In this document: one piece after another, positions 6,448 through 13,733 of the stretch
How the letters are laid out: the number at the start of each line of letters is the position of its first letter
How positions within the stretch are numbered: the first letter of the stretch is position 1
Source of the DNA: a virus
Length of the DNA stretch: 22,570 nucleotides
Strand: one strand, 5' to 3'
IMG/VR virus record: IMGVR_UViG_3300009160_002242
Coordinates: 1-22,570 of that record
Notes under the pieces: model-generated
What the model was told of the DNA's origin: nothing
Database searches by the model: none
Seen by the model: only the letters and a program-made list of their open reading frames with translations
Program-made: the position numbers and the translations under genes

Positions 6448-6879
6448 ATGAGCAAAGTAAAAATTTCAACAGTAAAAGGTGATATGATTGCAGAATTATA
6501 TGACAATGAAACACCAATAACAACTGACAACTTCAAAAAATTAATTAATGAAGGTTTCTACAATGGGTTAAATTTCCATAGAGTATTGCCTGATTTTGTT
6601 ATCCAAGGTGGATGTCCAAATGGTACGGGTGCTGGTGGACCAGGATATAACATTCCTTGTGAAGTAAATGCCGAAAAACAATACCACGACAGAGGTGTAT
6701 TATCTATGGCACATGCTGGTAGAAACACAGGAGGTTCTCAATTCTTTATTTGCCATAGTCGTAATAACACTTCACATCTTGATAGAAATCATACTTGTTT
6801 TGGTAGAGTAATCGATGGATTAGACATAATTGATTTAATCCAACAAGGGGATAAAATAAATTCAATAGAAATAATTTAA
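6448..6879 (+). CDS. Cyclophilin-type peptidyl-prolyl isomerase
   Basis: A 143-aa single-domain cyclophilin that interconverts cis and trans X-Pro bonds. Compared with human CypA, the catalytic and pocket residues are present: R45 and F50/Q53 in FHRVLPDFVIQGG, M87-A-H-A, the GGSQFF block (S97-Q98-F99-F100), and H115 before F118-G. The CypA tryptophan position (W121) is His110, as in many bacterial cyclophilins. No signal peptide, so it acts in the cytoplasm or in the virion. Start ATG 6448 follows an A-rich leader, typical of Bacteroidota translation starts. It leads a tight cluster with the methyltransferase (4-base gap) and SGNH-like gene. It may help fold phage proteins or the glycan enzymes next to it. 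Confidence 0.93.
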   Translation: MSKVKISTVKGDMIAELYDNETPITTDNFKKLINEGFYNGLNFHRVLPDFVIQGGCPNGTGAGGPGYNIPCEVNAEKQYHDRGVLSMAHAGRNTGGSQFFICHSRNNTSHLDRNHTCFGRVIDGLDIIDLIQQGDKINSIEII

Positions 6880-6883
6880 TTTA

Positions 6884-7558
6884 ATGTTAGACGATAATTT
6901 TATATGGGGAGATGTTTCTGAAGTTTTTAAAAAATTAAATACGGAAGAATTTAATCTACATAACATTTACGAAAAATTTTTTACGGTTGAGGAAGGGGAC
7001 ATTGTTGTGGATATTGGAGCGTCAATTGGTCCATTTACATATTCAATATTGAAAAATAAACCAAAACATTGTTGGGTTGTGGAACCTTTAGATAATCAAT
7101 TTGAAGTGCTGAAACAAAATCTAATGGGTGGCCCTGTTTCATTTATTAAAGCTGCAATTACAGATATTAAAAACGTAAAAATTGAATGGGACGGAAATAT
7201 TGCATATCCAAGAACATTAACATTTAATGAGTTTATTACCGAAAATGGATTAAGTAAAATTGATTTTTTAAAAATTGATTGTGAGGGAGGTGAGTATGAT
7301 ATATTTTCAATTGAAAATTTTGAATTTCTAAAAACAATACCTAAAATTGTAACTGAATTTCACCTTGGTATGGAAAATGATATAAAATCTTCAACAATAC
7401 TAAAAAGTAAATTTAGATATTTTAGAGATTATCTATTAAATAATTTTAATAATTTTGAGGTCTATTCAATTGATGGGGTTGATATAAAGTGGAATTTATA
7501 TAATGAAGAATTTCTTGATTATTATACGGGTATAATTATTTATATTGATAATAGATAA
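6884..7558 (+). CDS. FkbM-family methyltransferase
   Basis: A 224-aa SAM-dependent methyltransferase. Motif I is V42-D-I-G-A-S-I-G-P-F; an acidic residue follows in WVVEPLD (ribose-binding E67). The FkbM signature appears as IDFLKIDCEGGEYDIF (about 126-141), followed by hydrophobic strands. FkbM enzymes usually O-methylate sugars or polyketides. Beside an SGNH-like protein and a sugar kinase, methylation of a surface or virion glycan is the best guess. Gaps of 4 and 3 bases to its neighbours indicate one transcript. Confidence 0.88.
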   Translation: MLDDNFIWGDVSEVFKKLNTEEFNLHNIYEKFFTVEEGDIVVDIGASIGPFTYSILKNKPKHCWVVEPLDNQFEVLKQNLMGGPVSFIKAAITDIKNVKIEWDGNIAYPRTLTFNEFITENGLSKIDFLKIDCEGGEYDIFSIENFEFLKTIPKIVTEFHLGMENDIKSSTILKSKFRYFRDYLLNNFNNFEVYSIDGVDIKWNLYNEEFLDYYTGIIIYIDNR

Positions 7559-7561
7559 TAA

Positions 7562-8536
7562 ATGTTTGAATTAGAAAATTACGAAATATATGTTGAGGAT
7601 AACATGCATAAAATAAAATATTGGATTAGAAATAATTCAGATAAAGAGGTGGAAACTATCCTCAATTTTATTCAATTACCTTTTAGAACATACACCCGTT
7701 TATTCCCATTGAAACTTGGTCCAAATGGTAGTTATTGGGTAGCAACAACATTAAGGGAAATGATGCCCGACCCAAATTGTGCGAAATATTGGGGAATGTT
7801 TTGTGGAGTTGATTTAGAAATAAAAGTTAATGGTGAATGTTTATATAAAATTAGTTTACCTTGGACAATTACAAATAATTTTGTAAGAAAAGGTATTGAT
7901 TTTAATTCAACAATTCATAAATCGAAGTTTTGGTTAATTGGAGATTCTCACGCTAATTATAATACCACGGCACCTTTAGAGCATGTAACCACCGAAAAGT
8001 ATGACATTGTACCTGTATCAGTACAGGCTTTATCATTAAGTAGATTTTTAAATAGTGATTGGAAAATGTTTTTTAACACAATACCAATTTGGGAAAATGA
8101 TGTAATTTCAATTGAATTGGGGGATGTTGATTTAAGAATAGCATTATTTAGAAAATCTAAAGAAAAGAACATTCCCATTGAAAAATTGGTAGGTGATTTA
8201 GTTAATGACTACTTTGAGTTTATTAAAGAATTAAAAAAATTATATAATAATAAAATCATTATTCAAATCCCAAATAGGACAATAAAAGATAATTGGGATA
8301 AAGATAATAGGATTATGTCCACAGTGGACGTTAGGGTCAAATTATGGGAGGATTTTAACGAGTTTATAAGAATATTAGGAAAAATCAATAACATTGAAAT
8401 TTGGGACTATAAAACGATGTATAAGGATATTGACGGATCAACAATAAATGATGTCTTAATTGAGGGTGATCTTCACCTTAAAGTTCATGAACCAATGTTA
8501 ATTGATTTAAAGAACAAAATAAATACCTACCTATAA
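7562..8536 (+). CDS. SGNH/GDSL-like hydrolase with N-terminal beta domain
   Basis: A 324-aa protein. Residues 1-115 look like a beta-rich accessory domain. The second part begins KFWLIGDSHANYN, with the block I G127-D-S129-H, then GD near residue 188 (ELGDVDL), an Asn in IQIPNRT, and near the C-terminus GDLHLKVH (D303, H305). These fit an SGNH esterase or acyltransferase, with Ser129 as nucleophile and D303/H305 completing the triad. The 'GDSH' variant is seen in glycan-modifying SGNH domains. Substrate unknown; likely acetylation or deacetylation of a sugar. The stop lies 1 base from that of the convergent kinase. Confidence 0.7.
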   Translation: MFELENYEIYVEDNMHKIKYWIRNNSDKEVETILNFIQLPFRTYTRLFPLKLGPNGSYWVATTLREMMPDPNCAKYWGMFCGVDLEIKVNGECLYKISLPWTITNNFVRKGIDFNSTIHKSKFWLIGDSHANYNTTAPLEHVTTEKYDIVPVSVQALSLSRFLNSDWKMFFNTIPIWENDVISIELGDVDLRIALFRKSKEKNIPIEKLVGDLVNDYFEFIKELKKLYNNKIIIQIPNRTIKDNWDKDNRIMSTVDVRVKLWEDFNEFIRILGKINNIEIWDYKTMYKDIDGSTINDVLIEGDLHLKVHEPMLIDLKNKINTYL

Positions 8537-8537
8537 A

Positions 8538-9329
8538 TTAATAAATTTTTGGTAATAAATCATGGTCATCTAACGACGCCTGTTTTTTCCATGGAGTGGA
8601 TACCCCTCTTTTAGAAACAACAATTGACGCCATTTTATTAGCGTAAATAATTGATTGTTTCACATCATTAGTTTCCAAATATTTTAATGTGAAAGACGCA
8701 GTGAATGTATCACCAGCTCCACTAACATCAATAGTTTCTTTAGGGTCAGGAGAAGGGAATATTTCACCCATATATTGAGCACCTTTAGAACCCAATGTAA
8801 TTAATAACTTCTGTTCTGATTTTTCATTTAACTCTTGTTTATGGAATTCAGATTCATTTAATTTAATAAAATTAAAACAAGCTGTAATATCTGGACCAAT
8901 TTTCTTCTTGGTATCCATTATGATAAATTTGGAGTGATAAGCAATTTCCTTTAAGATATTATAAGATAAAAAACCTTTATTGTAATCACTAATAATAACC
9001 GCATCAGATTCTTTAATTTGGTCAATAATATCATCAGTTAATATCAATTCATCTACATTGTTTTCACCCTCATCAATTCTAATAAACATGTGATTAGTTT
9101 TGTAATCCACGTACCTTGTTTTGGTAATTGGTTGTTTTTGATGGATAAAGTTAATCTCATTTTTATTATCAAATGGTTTCAAGTTCTCAACCGCATTTCC
9201 TGCCATACCTGGATTTTCATCTGTGAACAATGGATTAAAAACGGGGACAGGAGCCTCAGGACTCATCCTCTTAGTTTCACCATAAACGAACACATCTTTA
9301 CCTAATTCTCCTATAACTGTTATCTTCAT
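8538..9329 (-). CDS. PfkB-family sugar kinase resembling HldE/RfaE kinase domain
   Basis: A 263-aa kinase. MKITVIGELGKDVFVYG, then T19-K-R-M-S-P-E-A-P-V-P-V, is the substrate-loop signature of HldE/RfaE D-glycero-beta-D-manno-heptose-7-phosphate kinases. IISDYNKG and N158-E-S-E161 follow, and DVSGAGDT contains the anion hole and catalytic D207. At 263 residues it is shorter than the ~310 of the HldE kinase domain, and the usual Gly-Gly-Ala-Ala-Asn substrate motif is altered to GMAGNAVEN. No adenylyltransferase domain is present. It probably phosphorylates a heptose or related sugar for LPS-like glycans. The start is ATG at 9329; the divergent neighbour begins at 9386. Confidence 0.85.
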   Translation of the reverse strand: MKITVIGELGKDVFVYGETKRMSPEAPVPVFNPLFTDENPGMAGNAVENLKPFDNKNEINFIHQKQPITKTRYVDYKTNHMFIRIDEGENNVDELILTDDIIDQIKESDAVIISDYNKGFLSYNILKEIAYHSKFIIMDTKKKIGPDITACFNFIKLNESEFHKQELNEKSEQKLLITLGSKGAQYMGEIFPSPDPKETIDVSGAGDTFTASFTLKYLETNDVKQSIIYANKMASIVVSKRGVSTPWKKQASLDDHDLLPKIY

Positions 9330-9364
9330 ATTAAAATATACTCAAACTATTCTGGAAACTCAAG

Positions 9365-9372
9365 TATTTATA
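9365..9372 (+). promoter_or_regulatory. TATTTATA element
   Basis: Exact TATTTATA 13 bases before ATG 9386, in the divergent gap with the sugar kinase. Confidence 0.5.
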
Positions 9373-9385
9373 TAAAAACAAAGCG

Positions 9386-9550
9386 ATGACTAAGAAACTT
9401 AAAATCACAGAATCACAACTTAAAATGTTGGTTGAAAACAACAAAAAGACAGTTCAAGTGGAAAATGTGGTAGAACCTAAAAAAGAGGAATTACCTCAAG
9501 TAAACGAAGCAGTAGAGAAGATAAAGAGTGAGTTCAAGAGATACTTGTAA
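9386..9550 (+). CDS. 54-aa leader-peptide protein
   Basis: ATG 9386 opens a 54-aa frame ending in TAA: a leader MTKKLKITESQLKMLVE of the T-E-S-Q group, followed by only ~37 charged residues (Lys/Glu/Val-rich, helical, ending FKRYL). It is the shortest carrier of the leader, almost the leader plus a short helix. It has its own TATTTATA element upstream and its own terminator downstream, so it is a single-gene unit. T4 internal proteins are also small and charged, which makes it a good candidate for an internal or packaged protein. Confidence 0.7.
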   Translation: MTKKLKITESQLKMLVENNKKTVQVENVVEPKKEELPQVNEAVEKIKSEFKRYL

Positions 9551-9574
9551 CAATATTATTATAAAGTCGTAGAT

Positions 9575-9602
9575 AAACCCTTCAGAAATGAGGGGTTTTT
9601 TA
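9575..9602 (+). terminator. Rho-independent terminator
   Basis: Stem AACCCTTCA / TGAGGGGTT (9576-9584, 9589-9597; one G-U) closed by a GAAA tetraloop, running into six T residues. It ends the 54-aa gene unit. Confidence 0.88.
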
Positions 9603-9617
9603 TTATACATAAAGAGA

Positions 9618-9625
9618 TATTTATA
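9618..9625 (+). promoter_or_regulatory. TATTTATA element
   Basis: Exact TATTTATA 5 bases before ATG 9631 and 16 bases after a strong terminator, so transcription of the next gene must restart here. Confidence 0.55.
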
Positions 9626-9630
9626 TAGAT

Positions 9631-11484
9631 ATGAAGATTTTAGAAGTTTTATTGGAGGAATTATTACTTGAGTTAAGTGGTAAAGAGATATATCAAAAAT
9701 ATTACTCAAAAATACCATATGAGACTTTTTTAGATATTGTAATGGCCGACCCTAAGACCAATATTGATGGTACGGGTGAATTATTATCATTAGGAAAATA
9801 TGCTAAAATGTTATTGTCTTTTTATCAAAAAGGAACATTAAGAGATGACGATTTAGTAAAGGCCGAAGAATACTTAGGTTATGTGTATCTACATAACGTT
9901 GCAGTGGAAGTTGGTAAAATAAGACAACTTGGTGACTTATACAATATTGTTAAACAATATATTATTGAGGATACGTTAGATTTTAAATTGATATTAGATT
10001 CGTTGATTTTAGGTACCGATTATAAATTATTACACACTGGTGAAGATTGGACATTTTACCAACCATTGACTGAGAAGGGTTCGGCTTATTTAGGTGTTAA
10101 CACAGAGTGGTGTACCACTTGGGGGGAATATTGTTTGAATAAAAAATACAGAGATAGAACAAATTATTTTCCATCACACAATACTAAAGGACCTTTATTT
10201 ATTATAATTAATAAAACCAATCCATTAGATAAATATCAATTCCATTTTGAGACAAATCAATATATGAATAAGGATGATAAGAGAATTAACTTAACTGAAT
10301 TTTGGTTTGGTAAAGATGAGATTAAATATTATTTCTTTCCGTCATTAGTTAGAGAAACATCGGAACAAGAAGTAAAAAGTGAAATTGCAAGAATATCTAT
10401 TTTACCAGATGAAGATGGAATGGAGGTAATTAAAAAATCAATAGGCACTATTGACAATCCATTAGTGGTAGCAATTTTAAATTTGGATAATGATGCGTTA
10501 GAAGATTTAATTAATGATGACACTAGAAATGGTTCTGTGGATGTATATAATGGAAGATTAGTAATACAAGTTGATGATATTAATATTGGTGAAGCCGCTG
10601 GTGTTAACTACAGTATTAACCAATATAGAGGTGAAGCTAGTAATGGTTGGGAATGGGTACATAATGATTTGGAAAACAAATATTATGAACAAGAAGAGTA
10701 TTCTTCAGATATTGAGGGAATTTTTACAAATTATTATAATGAGAATAAAAATGAATTGTTAAATGAATTAGGGGTTCAAAGTATTGAGGAATTTACTAGT
10801 GATTATTTTCCGAATTATTCATCAAATGAAGAACTAAAAGATTATTTTGTTGATGATGTAACCGATTTAAGTTATAGAAGTTATGAAGAGGAAAATGATA
10901 GGGAAGCGGATGATATTGAAAAATATTTATCCTTCGGTAATGATGATGAATTTAATTTTTCTGTAGTTCATTTAGTTCGTTTTTTAATCAAAAAAGAAAT
11001 TAAATATATTGGGGGAGATGAATGGCCACTACAAGATTTTTTAGATAGTTATATAAGTCAATATAATATAACCACAGAAATAGACGAGCCAGTTTATAAT
11101 TTTGAAATAAAATATCCAAAATACGGTGACAATAATTATATAACAAGAGAAACTAAAAAGTATTTTGATAAAATAATATCTGACCCAAATACAAGTCGTC
11201 ATTGTATTGAACTTAGAAAAAAATTAAACAACATTATTGATAAATTTTTTATTGGTACTGGTGGACAACAAGATAGATTTGAGAATGAACATGTGATTGT
11301 GAGAATTAAATCTATGTCAATTGATTGTGATAACGAATCAATTAAAATTGATTATGAGAACAAAGATAATAAACAAAATTTTTATAACAAATCAGTAAAA
11401 ATAGATAATTTAGTTTCATACTTAACTAATCATCAATTGAATTTGAATGAAAATAAATTAAAGTTAATGTCTTTTATAAAATGA
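9631..11484 (+). CDS. Large 'WCT' domain protein with leader peptide
   Basis: A 617-aa protein opening with MKILEVLLEELLLEL, the aliphatic leader type (L-L-E, L-E-L). Residues ~130-215 form a domain I call WCT: D139-W-T-F-Y-Q-P-L-T, then L-G-V-N-T-E-W160-C-T-T, GPLFIIINK, and YQFHFETNQYM. This arrangement occurs in many phage proteins of unknown activity; the conserved W-C-T and F-H-F suggest an enzyme. The - strand gene at 13734 has a related domain. The rest (~220-617) is very acidic and helical, without recognised domains. The next gene overlaps by ATGA, so they are translationally coupled. Confidence 0.65.
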   Translation: MKILEVLLEELLLELSGKEIYQKYYSKIPYETFLDIVMADPKTNIDGTGELLSLGKYAKMLLSFYQKGTLRDDDLVKAEEYLGYVYLHNVAVEVGKIRQLGDLYNIVKQYIIEDTLDFKLILDSLILGTDYKLLHTGEDWTFYQPLTEKGSAYLGVNTEWCTTWGEYCLNKKYRDRTNYFPSHNTKGPLFIIINKTNPLDKYQFHFETNQYMNKDDKRINLTEFWFGKDEIKYYFFPSLVRETSEQEVKSEIARISILPDEDGMEVIKKSIGTIDNPLVVAILNLDNDALEDLINDDTRNGSVDVYNGRLVIQVDDINIGEAAGVNYSINQYRGEASNGWEWVHNDLENKYYEQEEYSSDIEGIFTNYYNENKNELLNELGVQSIEEFTSDYFPNYSSNEELKDYFVDDVTDLSYRSYEEENDREADDIEKYLSFGNDDEFNFSVVHLVRFLIKKEIKYIGGDEWPLQDFLDSYISQYNITTEIDEPVYNFEIKYPKYGDNNYITRETKKYFDKIISDPNTSRHCIELRKKLNNIIDKFFIGTGGQQDRFENEHVIVRIKSMSIDCDNESIKIDYENKDNKQNFYNKSVKIDNLVSYLTNHQLNLNENKLKLMSFIK

Positions 11485-11819
11485 GAATATTAATATCAGA
11501 AGGTCAATTAGAGAATTTAAAGAAGTTGGTTAATGAAGGAGAAGATATCGACGAGAGAAGTAGAAGTTTTGCGTTTACAAGAAAGAAAAGATTATTTAGT
11601 AAATCAGAAAGAATGTCTAATCCTTTGAGATATAAATTCGCCGATAGACTTGAGGAAGAAAAACCTTTAACGGACAAACAAATTAAAAGTATTGAGGATT
11701 TAAATAAAGACTCTAAATTTTTAACTTGTAAAAACTGCAGAAAGAAGTTTACACAAACAACACATAAGGGTAAGAAATCGTTACCAATTTGTCCTTGGTG
11801 TGGAACTCACAATAATTAA
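11481..11819 (+). CDS. Leader-peptide protein with C-terminal zinc ribbon
   Basis: A 112-aa protein. The leader MRILISEGQLENLKKLVNE is a variant of the T-E-S-Q type (S-E-G-Q). A basic, Arg/Ser-rich middle follows (RSRSFAFTRKKR). The C-terminus is a zinc ribbon with C83-x2-C86 and C104-x2-C107. Its ATG overlaps the stop of the WCT gene (ATGA), so it is coupled to it and lacks its own TATTTATA. It could be a nucleic-acid-binding partner of the WCT protein. Confidence 0.65.
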   Translation: MRILISEGQLENLKKLVNEGEDIDERSRSFAFTRKKRLFSKSERMSNPLRYKFADRLEEEKPLTDKQIKSIEDLNKDSKFLTCKNCRKKFTQTTHKGKKSLPICPWCGTHNN

Positions 11820-12799
11820 ATAATTGATTTATTCTTTTTATCTTCTTGTTGAAAATATTGTTCGTCCATTAAATTGTAGTTTGGAATTACAACGTTGTTG
11901 TAATTTAAAATATGTTCATATACAATATCACAAATTAGTTCGTGTCCTTTCTTTGTTGGATGTTGACATTTTGAAATCCAACCAAACTCGCTGGTTTTTT
12001 CAATGTTAAAATCTCTAAATCCATAATTTGGTATTAAGTCATCTCTATTTTCTAAATGTAATAACATATCAATCATAGAACCATATCCCATTGGTTGTAT
12101 AATATTATACCAAGGTATTTTATTAATTAATTTACTTACAACATTTCTTCTTAAAACACTTTCATTACCTTTCATTAAGGTCTTGAAAAAATAATCACGA
12201 TTTAATTCTGGAGTAAAACCACTTATTAATAATAATTTAGTGTGGTTTATTTCACACCAATTTATTAACATATACATATCTAATAAAAATTCTGATAGTA
12301 CAAATTTTTCAGTGTATATACTTTCGCCAAAATGATTTTGTAATTCCGCATAACCCATTCTATTTTTTTCAGAATAACTTGGCCATAATGTTGTTGAGTG
12401 ATGACTAACGTCGCAAATTTCATTTGCAACATCAAACCTTGAAAAATCTGACACCACAAAAACCAGTATTTTTTCATGTGCAATTTCAATGTTTAAGTTA
12501 GGGTTTAGGAATAATTCCCTAATTGCAAATCGATTTCCTTTACCTGCCATACCTAAATTTATTGGTGTGTACTCAGTTAAGTGTTTTTGACATATTTGAT
12601 TTACAAATGAACCGACTCTCGCTTGAAGAAATACATCAGGATCATTTCTCATTTTCTCAACCTCCCAATTATTTTTTTCCCATAATTCATTAGATTCGGT
12701 ACCAGTTCCAGCACAAAAACTATCACCAATACCGATTAATAATTTTGAACCTTCGTGTATTATTTTGTTAAAACCGTCTGTTGTTTTTGACATATCCAT
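11816..12799 (-). CDS. SGNH hydrolase
   Basis: A 327-aa protein. Block I is IGIGD26-S-F (GDSF, 25-28), block II is GMAGKGN (Gly/Asn, 86-89), a V-V-S-D-F strand follows, and block V is H280-P-T-K-K-G-H, which supplies the catalytic His. An ELW-type motif after block I is usual in phage SGNH proteins. It is probably an esterase or acetyltransferase acting on host capsular or LPS sugars, or on phage-linked glycans. It is not similar to the other SGNH-like gene beyond the blocks. The start is ATG 12799 (a second in-frame ATG lies two codons on). Its stop overlaps the convergent gene's stop in the shared TTAA. Confidence 0.82.
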   Translation of the reverse strand: MDMSKTTDGFNKIIHEGSKLLIGIGDSFCAGTGTESNELWEKNNWEVEKMRNDPDVFLQARVGSFVNQICQKHLTEYTPINLGMAGKGNRFAIRELFLNPNLNIEIAHEKILVFVVSDFSRFDVANEICDVSHHSTTLWPSYSEKNRMGYAELQNHFGESIYTEKFVLSEFLLDMYMLINWCEINHTKLLLISGFTPELNRDYFFKTLMKGNESVLRRNVVSKLINKIPWYNIIQPMGYGSMIDMLLHLENRDDLIPNYGFRDFNIEKTSEFGWISKCQHPTKKGHELICDIVYEHILNYNNVVIPNYNLMDEQYFQQEDKKNKSII

Positions 12800-12802
12800 A
12801 GA

Positions 12803-12810
12803 AATAAATA
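12803..12810 (-). promoter_or_regulatory. TATTTATT variant element
   Basis: One mismatch from TATTTATA, 3 bases before the - strand ATG at 12799. Confidence 0.3.
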
Positions 12811-12840
12811 TATCTATTTTTTTTTGAAAAAAAAAGTAAG

Positions 12841-12848
12841 TATTTATA
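12841..12848 (+). promoter_or_regulatory. TATTTATA element
   Basis: Exact TATTTATA 14 bases before ATG 12863; divergent with the SGNH gene. It supports the endolysin start at 12863 over the TTG at 12824. Confidence 0.5.
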
Positions 12849-12862
12849 ATAAAAGAGAAATT

Positions 12863-13705
12863 ATGTTATTAAAATTAGGATCAGAAGGAGAAGATGTAAA
12901 AAAATTACAAAATAAGTTAGGGGTCGACCCTATAGGTAAGTTCGGACCTAAGACCGAGGCTGCGGTAAAAGATTGGCAATCTAAACATGGTTTAGGTGCT
13001 GATGGTATTGTGGGAGATGGAACATGGTCTAAAATGTTCTCTGAAGGAACTGTAAGCGCTCCTACAGTAATTACTGAACCTGCACCCGTTAAGAGTATCG
13101 GTGGATTAAAATTAGAGAAGTTAAAGGGACATATACCTGACGCTGTTATTGCTCAGATTCCTGATACTGCAGCTAAATTTGAAATTAATACTCCATTACG
13201 TTTGGCTCATTTCTTGGCTCAATGTGGTCATGAAAGTGGTGGATTTAGATTAACTAAAGAAAATCTAAACTATTCAGCTAAAGGTTTGAATGGAACGTTT
13301 AAGAAGTATTTCCCTACCGAAGCGGCCGCGAAACCTTATGAGAGACAACCTGCAAAAATTGCTAATAAGGTTTATGGGGGTAGAATGGGTAATGGTCCAG
13401 AATCAAGTGGTGAAGGGTCTAAGTTCTGTGGTCGCGGTTACATTCAATTAACGGGAAAAGATAACTACACAGCATTCGGTAAATCAATCAATGAGGACAT
13501 GACCGCAAATCCCGATAAGGTAGCTTCGGATTATGCGTTATTATCGGCCGCTTGGTTCTTTAGTAAGAATGGACTACATAAAATGGCGGATGGTGGGGCA
13601 ACTGATACGGTTGTAACATCTATAACTAAACGAGTTAATGGTGGGACAATTGGTTTACCTGACCGTATAAAACACTTTAAAGAATACTATTCATTACTAT
13701 CATAA
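12863..13705 (+). CDS. Endolysin: PG-binding domain + GH19-like lysozyme
   Basis: A 280-aa protein. Residues 1-60 (LKLGSEGEDVKKLQNKLG, DG..G..T) form a PG_binding_1 domain. After a Pro-rich linker, residues ~90-280 form a chitinase-19/lysozyme-like catalytic domain: H123-E124-S-G-G-F holds the general acid Glu, and GRGYIQLTGKDNY (191-203) is the family signature. It cleaves the glycan backbone of peptidoglycan at lysis. No signal peptide is present, so a holin is needed; none is clear next to it, but the membrane protein at 16302 is a weak candidate. The frame reaches back to a TTG at 12824; ATG 12863 is chosen because the PG-binding domain starts directly there. Confidence 0.9.
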   Translation: MLLKLGSEGEDVKKLQNKLGVDPIGKFGPKTEAAVKDWQSKHGLGADGIVGDGTWSKMFSEGTVSAPTVITEPAPVKSIGGLKLEKLKGHIPDAVIAQIPDTAAKFEINTPLRLAHFLAQCGHESGGFRLTKENLNYSAKGLNGTFKKYFPTEAAAKPYERQPAKIANKVYGGRMGNGPESSGEGSKFCGRGYIQLTGKDNYTAFGKSINEDMTANPDKVASDYALLSAAWFFSKNGLHKMADGGATDTVVTSITKRVNGGTIGLPDRIKHFKEYYSLLS

Positions 13706-13732
13706 AAAAAGGGACTTAATGTCCCTTTTTTA
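13704..13732. terminator. Bidirectional terminator
   Basis: AAAAAAGGGAC (13705-13715) pairs with GTCCCTTTTTT (13721-13731) around TTAAT. The T-run works in both directions, and it sits between the convergent endolysin and WCT genes. Confidence 0.9.
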
Positions 13733-13733
13733 T

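Noticed and set aside
8538-9329. Sugar kinase as a frameshifted pseudogene because it is short
   Set aside because: The frame is intact from the N-terminal substrate loop to GAGD and a normal end; shortening appears to be in internal loops.
9330-9361. Flavobacterial-type promoter for the sugar kinase (TAGTTTG on the - strand)
   Set aside because: The box is one base short of TAnnTTTG, and no TTG lies at the right distance.
11824-12009. Small + strand frame opposite the SGNH gene
   Set aside because: It lies fully within a clear SGNH hydrolase on the other strand and has no recognisable domain.
12824-12862. TTG at 12824 as endolysin start
   Set aside because: The added residues are lysine-rich low complexity and span the TATTTATA element; the PG-binding domain begins at ATG 12863.
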